Assembly (NCBI GenBank): GCA_016286365.1
Contig: JAEESN010000004.1
Location: 1 to 64,000 of the forward strand
Direction of reading: 5' to 3'
Length of the DNA: 64,000 nt
Source: Treponema sp.
GTDB taxonomy: Bacteria; Spirochaetota; Spirochaetia; Treponematales; Treponemataceae
Shown: piece after piece, positions 14,779 through 23,124 of the stretch
Position numbering within the stretch: the stretch's first letter is position 1
Layout of the letters: each line of letters begins with the position of its first letter
The notes under the pieces: generated by a model
Told to the model about the DNA's origin: nothing
The model's input: only the letters and a program-made list of their open reading frames with translations
The model's database searches: none
Program-made: the position numbers and the translations under genes

Positions 14779-17670
14779 CTATATCCTGTATGTTTCGGGA
14801 GCACCAAGATAGCTTTCCGGCATAACCATTCCAGCCTTATAAATCACAATCTTTTCGAGAACAAAACCGGGTGTAACAGGCATGAGCCTTAATGTATTAA
14901 GACCTTTTTTGCATTTTAAACTCACACTTGTGATGCGGATGTTATTTGTGACTTCTGTACCCCATGGGAATTGATTATCACCAACTGCATATTCAGGAGA
15001 AACACAATCAACTATCTTAGTTTTTCCATTTACGCAGGCGGCAAACTGAAGTTTATTATCTTTATATGCCGGATTTGACGGATTTGAATAAAAATCAAAA
15101 GTATAATTTCCCTTATCTTTGAGCACAAAACTGTATTCAATATAAGGAGCTTCCTTGAGTTTTGGATATTCGGCGCTTGCAGGACAAACCTTCATTGCAG
15201 AAAGAGTCTTTCCATAACCCGGAAGTTCTTTCCATGCACCATCTTTTGAAGCAGAACTGAAATGTGCTGCTTCCATAGAAATATAATCCTGAGTCTGAAT
15301 AAATGTTTCTTTCGGACAATCTGCAAAATGTTTTTTATCTGCAACTGATGATGCATCAATATGAATGTTTACAAGAATTTTTCCGCCTTTAAAATCTTCT
15401 GCCTGAATGCTGAGTACATTTTTCTTTTCTTTAGAAGCTGCAAGTTTTTTCCTGTCTATTTTAATCGTGATTACATCCATCAGAGGATCATCTTTTAAAC
15501 CTTCGAGTTTAAACTTTTGTCTTGAAGCGCTTACAAATGGATTTTCTGTTTCAAAACTCATCTTATAATCAACAGGAATTTTCCCGGAATTTGCAACATA
15601 AACTTTTACTTCGTTGATATCAGGATTATTAAACTGATCCAGAAGTAAATCTCTGATTGTCCAGTCCTGACCCGTTGTAGTAAAGTTAGTCCCTTCTATC
15701 CATACAAGGAGTCTTCCCTTTCTTACAGGCTCAACATTGTAATAAACAGGATATTTATTCATAGCTTCACACCAGGTCTGAAAACCAAAGTGCTCCGACC
15801 ATCCCATTGCATACCATTTTCCGCCGCATGCCTTATCGCATTCATCAACAATCTGTTTATCTTTTGCAATACATTCAGCTACTTTTTTAGCATAAATACC
15901 ACAAGCAATAAGATTACGATTTGCAAGCCACTGATTTTTTCCGCTGTAAAGCTGCATTCTAAGAACATTCATATTTGCAATTGCAGGTAGATAAACCTGA
16001 GAATAAAGTCCCGGCCACATCGCCTTATTTTTTGTCTCATTTTCTTTTTTGAGCTTTTCGCACATTGCAATAATTTCTTCGGCCATAGCCAGAGTCTGAT
16101 CAGATTCACCAAAATTTACAGGATGATAAGTTAATGGTCCAAGGCTTTCTGTTCTTCTTTTATGGGTAAGTCTTGTGTAAGAATCGATTATATTGATGAT
16201 GTCTTTTCTTGTCTGAACAGGAAGAGCACTAAACTGAAAATTAACCCAGTCTCTTGTGTAATCTAAAACTGAATAATTTAAGTCGCTGTATTTTTCAAAA
16301 TCATATGCAAGGTCTAAGAAAAAGTTGAGCGGAAATTCATTTGTCATGATGTCGCCGATATTTACAATCCACAAATCCCTGATACCAAAATCCCATGCAG
16401 CAGACATCTGTTCCTTAACCTTTGCAAGATGTGTTGTATTAAACCATTCGTAGCTGTAAGGCCATCCATGATAATCAAAATGATAGTACATACCATATCC
16501 GCCGTTATGCTCCCTCATCTTAGGAGTCGGGACAGTACGGAGATTACCGTGATTATCATCGCAGAGCATGAGTGTTACACCTTCGAGTTCCTTATCGCCC
16601 ATAAGACCTTTTGTATGTTTGTCGCCGTAGAAATATGGTTCAACTTCCTTATAGAGGGCAAGCATTCTAGGGACCTTTGTTAAATCTTCGTTTACGTATT
16701 TTCTGATGAGTGAATTTTGAGTTCTTAAAACATCGCGTAAAAGCTTGATGTTATCTTTTAAAGTAGCATTCTGCATAATCGCAGTATCTGCTTCTCCCCT
16801 CATTCCCACAGTGATTACATTTTCGTACTGACCGTTTCTTTTAAGACCGTCTTCCCAGAATTTTGTAATACCCTCTTCGTTACTTCTGAAATTCCATGCA
16901 TCTCCGTATTTAGAATTCTTTCCGCGAAGATATCTGTATTCTTCTCCCGCCCTGCAGCAAGGTTCATGATGACTCGCACCCATAATAACACCAAGCTCGT
17001 TTGCAAGCTCAGCATTTTCAAGGCCTGGACCATCATCACTGAATCTTGAAGACCACATTGCAGGCCAGAGGTAGTTTCCGTTCATTCGGAGTAAAAGTTC
17101 AAAAACGTGTTCATAACATTTTGCATTAAATCCGCCAAAACGTTTATTACACCAGTTTCCGAATGCAGGCCATTCATCATTTATAAAAAATCCACGGAAT
17201 CGAACAGAAGGTTCCTTAGAAATAAAATTATCTTTTTCAAAAATAGAAACGCTTGTCTTCTTAAATGGAGGGATATCTGCCCAGTCGACTAAAGGAGAAA
17301 CTCCCATCAGCTTTGAAAGATGGAAAAGACCGTAGATTGTACCACGCTTATCGCTTCCCGCGATCACAAGATTCGAACCGACAACCTTAAAAATAAAACA
17401 TTCGCGCTTACCACGAATTTTTTCGAGATCTAATTTATCTGCAATCTTTTCTAAAAGCTCATTCTGCCCTATTGTCCCGAAAATCAATGTGTTGTTTGCT
17501 TTAGAAATATCCGAAATGCTGTTATTCTGAATTAATTTTGGAAGAGCACCGGTAACTCTTTTTACGTCTTCCATTACCTTACCGGCTATTTTTACAGTAC
17601 CGCTGAACTCTGCTACTTCCGTATAAAATGTGATTGAACTCTTTGCTCCGGCCGAAGAAATTTTAAACAT
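14779..17670 (-). CDS. glycoside hydrolase family 115 (xylan alpha-1,2-glucuronidase)
   Basis: A 963-residue protein matching GH115 from end to end: an N-terminal domain with SDKRGTIYGLFHLSKLMGVS, the catalytic region with RFRGFFINDEWPAFGNW, MNGNYLWPAMW and MGASHHEPC, and a C-terminal beta-rich domain. GH115 enzymes remove (4-O-methyl-)glucuronic acid from xylan or its oligosaccharides. No signal peptide is visible, so it should act in the cytoplasm on imported aldouronic acids. It stands alone between ffh and pgk, without other carbohydrate genes. A GGAGGA ribosome site precedes the ATG, and a palindrome that may be an operator overlaps the promoter region. Confidence 0.92.
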   Translation of the reverse strand: MFKISSAGAKSSITFYTEVAEFSGTVKIAGKVMEDVKRVTGALPKLIQNNSISDISKANNTLIFGTIGQNELLEKIADKLDLEKIRGKRECFIFKVVGSNLVIAGSDKRGTIYGLFHLSKLMGVSPLVDWADIPPFKKTSVSIFEKDNFISKEPSVRFRGFFINDEWPAFGNWCNKRFGGFNAKCYEHVFELLLRMNGNYLWPAMWSSRFSDDGPGLENAELANELGVIMGASHHEPCCRAGEEYRYLRGKNSKYGDAWNFRSNEEGITKFWEDGLKRNGQYENVITVGMRGEADTAIMQNATLKDNIKLLRDVLRTQNSLIRKYVNEDLTKVPRMLALYKEVEPYFYGDKHTKGLMGDKELEGVTLMLCDDNHGNLRTVPTPKMREHNGGYGMYYHFDYHGWPYSYEWFNTTHLAKVKEQMSAAWDFGIRDLWIVNIGDIMTNEFPLNFFLDLAYDFEKYSDLNYSVLDYTRDWVNFQFSALPVQTRKDIINIIDSYTRLTHKRRTESLGPLTYHPVNFGESDQTLAMAEEIIAMCEKLKKENETKNKAMWPGLYSQVYLPAIANMNVLRMQLYSGKNQWLANRNLIACGIYAKKVAECIAKDKQIVDECDKACGGKWYAMGWSEHFGFQTWCEAMNKYPVYYNVEPVRKGRLLVWIEGTNFTTTGQDWTIRDLLLDQFNNPDINEVKVYVANSGKIPVDYKMSFETENPFVSASRQKFKLEGLKDDPLMDVITIKIDRKKLAASKEKKNVLSIQAEDFKGGKILVNIHIDASSVADKKHFADCPKETFIQTQDYISMEAAHFSSASKDGAWKELPGYGKTLSAMKVCPASAEYPKLKEAPYIEYSFVLKDKGNYTFDFYSNPSNPAYKDNKLQFAACVNGKTKIVDCVSPEYAVGDNQFPWGTEVTNNIRITSVSLKCKKGLNTLRLMPVTPGFVLEKIVIYKAGMVMPESYLGAPETYRI

Positions 17671-17675
17671 GACTG

Positions 17676-17709
17676 TCCTCCAGAATAATTTGTATACTAA
17701 TATATCAGT
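17676..17709 (-). promoter_or_regulatory. GH115 leader: ribosome site and candidate operator palindrome
   Basis: GGAGGA lies 5-10 bases before the GH115 ATG on the minus strand. ACTAATATATCAGT at 17696-17709 is a near-perfect 14-base palindrome (one mismatched pair) overlapping possible -10 sequences such as TATATT, a suitable site for a substrate-responsive repressor. No regulator gene is adjacent, so the operator role is a guess. Confidence 0.35.
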
Positions 17710-17831
17710 AAACCCGTATTTTTTGAATAAGATTTAATGTACGATTCTCTTTATTATTCTAACGAAACAATATGTTTTCTTCTATGTGAAACTGAGTGAA
17801 AAGTCTTGAAATTATCTTTATCTGTAAGAGC

Positions 17832-19262
17832 TTATCTGAATCTCTTTGCAAGTTCCTGAAGCTTAGACATATCCATACCGCCCGGGAGTCCGCCGCCCAT
17901 TCCACCAAGACCGCCCATTCCGCCTAAAGCAGAAGGATCTATTCCCATCTGGCTCATCATTCTTCCCTGCATGCCCTTGTTCCTGCTGACTTTCTTCATC
18001 ATGAGCTTTGTTTTTTCGAACTGTTTTAAAAGTTTATTTACATCGGCAACAGAAGTACCGGAACCTTTTGCAATTCTCTTTCTGCGGCTTGGACCAATAA
18101 TAAGGTGATTCATTCTTTCTTTATAAGTCATACTCTGGATGATGGCTTCGTTCTTTTTCATTCCGCTCATATCCATCTGGCTTGCATCCATTCCGCTCAT
18201 ACCGGGAAGCATTTCCATAAGTGACTGCATGTTACCCATCTTACGAACCTGCTGGAACTGTTCAAGATAATCCTGAAGTGTAAACTCATTGCGGGCCATC
18301 TTCTTCTGAAGTTTGAGCGCTGCTTCTTCGTCTACAGTTTCCTGTGCCTTTTCTACGAGCGAAACAACATCACCCATGCCAAGGATTCTTGAAGCAATTC
18401 TGTCCGGATGGAAGATTTCGAAGTCTTCTGTTTTTTCACCAGTACCGATGAATAAAATTGGTTTTCCTGTAATAGATTTTAAAGAGAGGGCCGCACCACC
18501 ACGTGCATCTGAGTCAAACTTTGTAAGGATAACACCTGTAAGACCAAGCTGTTCATCGAATGATTGAGCAATTTCTACGGCATTCTGACCGGTCATGGAA
18601 TCTGCAACAAGTAAAACTTCTACAGGGTCTGTAGCTTTCTTGATTTTTACAAGTTCATCCATCATCTCTTCGTCTATCTGGAGTCGTCCGGCAGTATCGA
18701 CGATGATTGTATCTATCTGATTTTTTCTTGCATAAGAAATGGCATTTTTTGCAGTTTTTACGGCGTCCTTTCCGTCTTCTTTATAAACAGGAACGCCGAT
18801 TTTTTCTCCGAGCTGACAAAGCTGTTCAACCGCTGCAGGACGAACAAGGTCACATGCAACTAAGAGAGGTTTTCTTCCATCTTTTTTAAGACGAGCGGCA
18901 AGCTTATGTGCAGCAGTTGTTTTACCCGCACCCTGAAGACCGAGCATAAGAATGACTGACTGAGTATCAGGGCCCTTAAGATGAAGATCCTGTTTTGAAT
19001 CTCCAAGCATTGCCACCATTTTGTCGTGAATAATTTTAACGAACTGCTGACCAGGATTAACAGATTTTAAAACCTTTTCGCCTTTCGCTTCTTCGATTGT
19101 AGAATTTACAAAGCGGCGTACTACGCGTAAATTAACATCGGCTTCGAGAAGAGCCATTTTAATCTCTTCGACTGTATCCTCGATGTTCTTTTCGGTAATT
19201 GTGGATTTTCCACTTATAGTTCTGATTATATTACTGAAAGTACCTGTTAATTTTTCGAGCAT
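17832..19262 (-). CDS. ffh: signal recognition particle protein Ffh
   Basis: A 476-residue SRP GTPase that recognises signal sequences on ribosomes and hands them to FtsY. The N domain comes first, then the G domain with GLQGAGKTTAAHKLA, DTAGRLQIDEE, TKFDSDARGGAA and the closing GTGEK. The Met-rich M domain follows (about residues 325-440) with SRRKRIAKGSGTSVADVNKL for SRP RNA binding, and the tail is Gly/Met-rich. AAGGA precedes the ATG. An SRP RNA gene is not evident in this window. Confidence 0.97.
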   Translation of the reverse strand: MLEKLTGTFSNIIRTISGKSTITEKNIEDTVEEIKMALLEADVNLRVVRRFVNSTIEEAKGEKVLKSVNPGQQFVKIIHDKMVAMLGDSKQDLHLKGPDTQSVILMLGLQGAGKTTAAHKLAARLKKDGRKPLLVACDLVRPAAVEQLCQLGEKIGVPVYKEDGKDAVKTAKNAISYARKNQIDTIIVDTAGRLQIDEEMMDELVKIKKATDPVEVLLVADSMTGQNAVEIAQSFDEQLGLTGVILTKFDSDARGGAALSLKSITGKPILFIGTGEKTEDFEIFHPDRIASRILGMGDVVSLVEKAQETVDEEAALKLQKKMARNEFTLQDYLEQFQQVRKMGNMQSLMEMLPGMSGMDASQMDMSGMKKNEAIIQSMTYKERMNHLIIGPSRRKRIAKGSGTSVADVNKLLKQFEKTKLMMKKVSRNKGMQGRMMSQMGIDPSALGGMGGLGGMGGGLPGGMDMSKLQELAKRFR

Positions 19263-19365
19263 TTTAAATTCCTTAAAATTATTTTATTTACCTCTGATTA
19301 TTCATCCCCGGTAAAACCGCCGCAAGTCCATAAAAACCCGGGCACGATTTTTCCGGAAAGCTTTT

Positions 19366-20454
19366 CTAACAGAGGCGCTTTTTTCTTCGTATATAACTGA
19401 TTTTTCCCTGTTCTGTTAAAAGTTCAAGGAATTCTTCCGGAGACATTTCTTTGTTTAAAATTCTGTAAAGGCCTTCGCAGATAAAAAGTTTGATTCCCTT
19501 TTCTTTTGAAATTTCATGGACGTATTTACATGCAATGGCACCTTCAGGGAGGTATCCGATTTTTCCTACGTTGGCAATAAGGTCATCAATGTCTTTGAAT
19601 TTAGAAAGCATATCTGTTTTGATTAAATCCTGACCAAAGCGTCTGTTTCTTCCGTATTTACTCTTACAGGTAACATCAAGGTCACCTACTCCGGAAATAG
19701 AAGCAAAAGTTTCTGCATGAGTTGCACCCATTGCAAAACCAAGTGTCTGGATTTCGTTAAGACCTGCAGCCATTAAAAGGCTTTCTGTATTATCACCGAA
19801 CTTATCTGAATGTTCAGCGATTGCATCAAGGGCTCCATAAACAACTGCAATAACATTTTTTGCAGCGGCACAAATCTGTACACCAACAACATCAAAGCTT
19901 GAATAAGCCATAATGCCAGGTACACGAAGCAATTCACGAACCTTGATTGAATTTTTAGGATTTACAGAAGCAGCAACAAGACCTGTAAGTTTTCCGATTG
20001 CAACTTCCTCTGCGTGACTTGGACCTGCTACATAAACAGTCTTATCTTTATAGCATGGAGGAAGGGCATTTTCCATTGTTTCAAGAACAAGCTTTGGACC
20101 ATCAGGAGAAGGAACAAAACCCTTTGTTAAAGAAACAACTACAGTTGAGCCGTCTGCAATATTAGGTACATCAATAATTTTAGAAATTGTGCTGGCAAGA
20201 AACAAAGATGGAGAAGCAATAATTAAAAAATCCTTTTTTCTGGCTACTTCTTTTATATCGTTTGAACAGGTAAGTGTTTCTTCGAGCTTATATCCTGGGA
20301 GAAATTTTTTGTTTTCGTGTTCTTTATTGATTGATTCAACTACTTCGTCTTCCAAAGCCCAAAGCTGAACCTTATGCTTTCCCCGGGCAAGTGCCTGTGC
20401 AAGGCCTGTTCCCCATGCTCCGGCTCCAATAACACCAACAGATTTACTTTCCAT
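19366..20454 (-). CDS. gpsA: NAD(P)-dependent glycerol-3-phosphate dehydrogenase
   Basis: GpsA makes sn-glycerol-3-phosphate from dihydroxyacetone phosphate for phospholipid synthesis. The dinucleotide motif GVIGAGAWGTGLA is at the N-terminus, with later AGPSHAEEVA, the catalytic Lys context AAAKNVIAVVYGA and SKYGRNRRFG. An upstream in-frame ATG at 20484 has no ribosome site and would add ten residues (MRHFRYWWHF). The ATG at 20454 has GGTGG seven bases ahead and puts the Rossmann motif near the N-terminus, so I prefer it (362 residues). It follows ndk by 42 bases and is probably in the ispH-ndk-gpsA transcript. Confidence 0.94.
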   Translation of the reverse strand: MESKSVGVIGAGAWGTGLAQALARGKHKVQLWALEDEVVESINKEHENKKFLPGYKLEETLTCSNDIKEVARKKDFLIIASPSLFLASTISKIIDVPNIADGSTVVVSLTKGFVPSPDGPKLVLETMENALPPCYKDKTVYVAGPSHAEEVAIGKLTGLVAASVNPKNSIKVRELLRVPGIMAYSSFDVVGVQICAAAKNVIAVVYGALDAIAEHSDKFGDNTESLLMAAGLNEIQTLGFAMGATHAETFASISGVGDLDVTCKSKYGRNRRFGQDLIKTDMLSKFKDIDDLIANVGKIGYLPEGAIACKYVHEISKEKGIKLFICEGLYRILNKEMSPEEFLELLTEQGKISYIRRKKRLC

Positions 20455-20496
20455 AAAATGCCACCAATATCTAAAATGTCTCATTCTGATTATTGA

Positions 20497-20940
20497 CTAG
20501 TACCAGCCATCCTCACAGTCTTTCCAGTCAAAGATTTCTTCATCTCTGAACCAGAGCTTTATCTCTCTTTCCGCACTTTCATCACTATCAGAAGCGTGAA
20601 TGATATTTCTTTCTGTATGAATACAGTAGTCTCCGCGGATTGTTCCTGGCATAGACTCTGATGGTTTTGTAGGTCCACAGAATTTTCTCATAAGGGCAAC
20701 ACAATCATCTGCCTGCCATACCATTGCTATAACAGGACCTGCTGTAATGTATCCTACGAGCTCATCATAAAATGGTTTTCCCTCATGTTCTGCATAATGA
20801 GAAGCAGCAAGCTCCTTTGAAACATGAACCATTTTTAAACCAACTAATTTAAATCCTTTCTTTTCCAGGCGTGAAATAACTTCGCCTACCAGTCGTCTAT
20901 TAACAACTCCTGGCTTTAACATTGTAAAACATCTACTCAT
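20497..20940 (-). CDS. ndk: nucleoside diphosphate kinase
   Basis: A 147-residue NDP kinase that balances nucleoside triphosphate pools through a phospho-His intermediate. The active-site His is in NIIHASDS (usual NxxHGSDS, with Ala for Gly), and the N-terminal FTMLKPG and the middle GTIRGDY are typical. The start lies three bases after the ispH stop, with no separate Shine-Dalgarno, so reinitiation after ispH is likely. AATAAT within the ispH end, six bases before the ATG, could also be a weak internal promoter. Confidence 0.95.
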   Translation of the reverse strand: MSRCFTMLKPGVVNRRLVGEVISRLEKKGFKLVGLKMVHVSKELAASHYAEHEGKPFYDELVGYITAGPVIAMVWQADDCVALMRKFCGPTKPSESMPGTIRGDYCIHTERNIIHASDSDESAEREIKLWFRDEEIFDWKDCEDGWY

Positions 20941-20943
20941 AAT

Positions 20944-21807
20944 CTAATTATTATATATGAACTGTAAAGTATTTTCAACGGTATCGATTATGCCATCCGG
21001 CGTAGAAGCCCCCGCTGTAATTCCGACTGTCTTAAGCTTGTAAAAATCTTTTGGGATATCTTTTTCGCTTTGAATGTGGGCACAGTTTTTACAGTTTTCT
21101 TTTGCGGTTATAAAAAGTCGGGTTGTATTTGCAGAAGTTTTACCACCGATTACAAGAACTCCGTCAACCTTTTTGCACAATTCCAAGAGTGCATTCTGCC
21201 TCTCGTTTGTAGCGGGACAGATTGTGTTCATGACTGCAAGATTTTTATATTTTGTGCGGAAGAGTTTTTCTATTTTGGCAAATTCAACAGGGCTGTAAGT
21301 TGTCTGACTGAGTAAAATCACATTCACCTTATCTGAATCTTTTATCTGAATTTTTTCTGCTTCCTTATAATCCTGAACCTGAATAAAATTTTCTCCCGCA
21401 TAGCCTGCAATTCCAATCACCTCTCCATGATTACGATCTCCTGTAAGAACAACATAATCATTCTGCGAAGTATAACGTTCCACCATCTTCTGACTTGCTT
21501 TTACGCGCGGACAGGTTGCATCCACTATAAAACATTTTTTTTCTTCGAGCCTCTGTATAACTTTTGGAGCAACACCGTGAGCACGGATAATCACAACAGA
21601 TTCCTGTGGGATTGTTTCCATATCTTTTTCTTCGACTGTAATAAGTCCCCTTTCTCCAAGTGATTTTAAAACACTTTCATTATGAATAAGGGGACCAAGA
21701 GAATAAACCTTTTTCTGCGGATTTTCATTCAGTGCCTTTTCTGCAAGTTCAACTGCACGCCGAACTCCAAAACAAAATCCAAGCACAGAAGCTCGTATAA
21801 CTTTCAT
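20944..21807 (-). CDS. ispH: 4-hydroxy-3-methylbut-2-enyl diphosphate reductase
   Basis: IspH is the last enzyme of the MEP isoprenoid pathway and yields IPP and DMAPP with an Fe-S cluster. The three cluster cysteines are visible in LGFCFGVRRA, DATCPRV and NTICPATNERQ, and the active-site contexts RAHGVAP and GDRNHGEVIG are present. At 287 residues it is of normal length. There is no ribosome site; a TGATATTTT box ends six bases ahead of the ATG. First gene of ispH-ndk-gpsA. Confidence 0.96.
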   Translation of the reverse strand: MKVIRASVLGFCFGVRRAVELAEKALNENPQKKVYSLGPLIHNESVLKSLGERGLITVEEKDMETIPQESVVIIRAHGVAPKVIQRLEEKKCFIVDATCPRVKASQKMVERYTSQNDYVVLTGDRNHGEVIGIAGYAGENFIQVQDYKEAEKIQIKDSDKVNVILLSQTTYSPVEFAKIEKLFRTKYKNLAVMNTICPATNERQNALLELCKKVDGVLVIGGKTSANTTRLFITAKENCKNCAHIQSEKDIPKDFYKLKTVGITAGASTPDGIIDTVENTLQFIYNN

Positions 21808-21813
21808 ACATCT

Positions 21814-21822
21814 AAAATATCA
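21814..21822 (-). promoter_or_regulatory. ispH extended -10 box (leaderless arrangement)
   Basis: TGATATTTT on the minus strand (21822-21814) is followed by six bases and the ispH ATG. It lies downstream of the secDF terminator hairpin, which supports a fresh promoter here. Confidence 0.45.
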
Positions 21823-21850
21823 TAAAATGGAGGGAATTTACAGTTTAAAA

Positions 21851-21886
21851 TAAAAAAGCATCTTCCCAAAAACTCTGAGAAGATGC
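21851..21886 (-). terminator. terminator of yajC-secD-secF
   Basis: On the minus strand GCATCTTC (21886-21879) pairs with GAAGATGC (21865-21858) across a 13-base loop, followed by a T6 run. It lies just past the secF stop. Confidence 0.85.
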
Positions 21887-21915
21887 CTTATATATCAAAG
21901 ATGATTAAATGTCTT

Positions 21916-23124
21916 TTATGCTTCTACAGTCTTTAATGAGTGGTGTACACCATATTCAGGCTTCCAGTTTCTACGGAAGAGAAGGATGAATCCGCTCGAA
22001 ATAAAGATAGAAGAATACATACCGCTTATAAGACCTACAATCATAGAAAGAGCAAAGTCTTTGATTGCGCCAGTTGTAAATACATAAAGAGAAACTACGG
22101 CAAACAATGTTGTTACTGTTGTTAATACAGAACGTGTGAATGTAGAGTTTAATGCGGCATTCAAGATGTCTTTAAAGTTTTTAGCTTCAGGCATGTACTT
22201 GATGTTGTAACGGATGCGGTCAAGAATAACTACAGTTGCGTTGATAGAGTATCCGACGATTGTAAGTACAGCGGCTAAAACAGTTGTAGAGAATTCAATC
22301 TGACTCCATGTGATGAATGCAAACATGATTAATGTATCGTGGAGCAAAGCAATAATTGAACCAAGAGCAAAGTCCCAGTGGAAACGGATTGCTGCATAAG
22401 CCCAGATAAGAATCATTGTACATACAAACATGATTATACCTTTGATTGTATTTGACTTAGAACTTGTTGAACCGATAAAGTCTGTCTTTACGACTGCAAC
22501 ATTTTCTTTTCCAAATGCATCATAAAGTTTCTGGTTGATTGAAGAAAGAATATCTGCCTGTTTATCTGTTTCTGAAACACCAATACGAATCTGATAACTT
22601 GCATCAGCACCTTCGCCAAGCTGTTTTACAGAAGCAGAAGGAAGGCTTGCAAAAGCGTTACGAACATCGTCTGTTGTGATGTCAGAAGTTCCCGAAGGAT
22701 AAACATACAAAACATCAGAAGAAAGCTTGTTAGATACGTTTGAGTTTAAGAACATCTTTGTTGTATCAAATCCGTCGTTAAGTACCTTTACATTAAGTCC
22801 CTTAACCTGAGCGTTCATTGCATCTGCAAGAGATTTAACATTTGTGTAATCAGCAAAGTTGAATGTGTAAGTATTGTTTTCTTCACCAATACCACTGATA
22901 ACTACATCAAGCTTTACAGTAGAAATATCAACTGTTGCATTAGATGAACCAGAATATGTGATTTCTGCTACAGGTGGTGCAACACGAACTTCTTCTATAA
23001 GACCAGGTTTAAAGTCGATACCAAAGTTGATTCCCTTTGTTACAAATCCGACAATACCTGCAATAATTACTAAAATACTGATAATGGCACAAGGAATAAA
23101 TCCTTTACTGAATTTTATTTTCAT
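21916..23124 (-). CDS. secF: protein translocase subunit SecF
   Basis: A 402-residue inner-membrane protein that, with SecD, uses the proton gradient to pull exported proteins across the membrane. The first membrane segment is residues ~8-30, followed by the conserved GINFGIDFKPG; a periplasmic domain of ~190 residues follows, longer than in E. coli; then five membrane segments with the family pattern TIVGYSINATVVILDRIR and LNSTFTRSVLTTVTTL. The start overlaps the secD stop by four bases, so translation is coupled. Confidence 0.95.
   Translation of the reverse strand: MKIKFSKGFIPCAIISILVIIAGIVGFVTKGINFGIDFKPGLIEEVRVAPPVAEITYSGSSNATVDISTVKLDVVISGIGEENNTYTFNFADYTNVKSLADAMNAQVKGLNVKVLNDGFDTTKMFLNSNVSNKLSSDVLYVYPSGTSDITTDDVRNAFASLPSASVKQLGEGADASYQIRIGVSETDKQADILSSINQKLYDAFGKENVAVVKTDFIGSTSSKSNTIKGIIMFVCTMILIWAYAAIRFHWDFALGSIIALLHDTLIMFAFITWSQIEFSTTVLAAVLTIVGYSINATVVILDRIRYNIKYMPEAKNFKDILNAALNSTFTRSVLTTVTTLFAVVSLYVFTTGAIKDFALSMIVGLISGMYSSIFISSGFILLFRRNWKPEYGVHHSLKTVEA

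Noticed and set aside
20455-20484. Upstream ATG of gpsA adding ten residues
   Set aside because: No ribosome site before it, and the added residues (MRHFRYWWHF) precede a Rossmann motif normally at the N-terminus.
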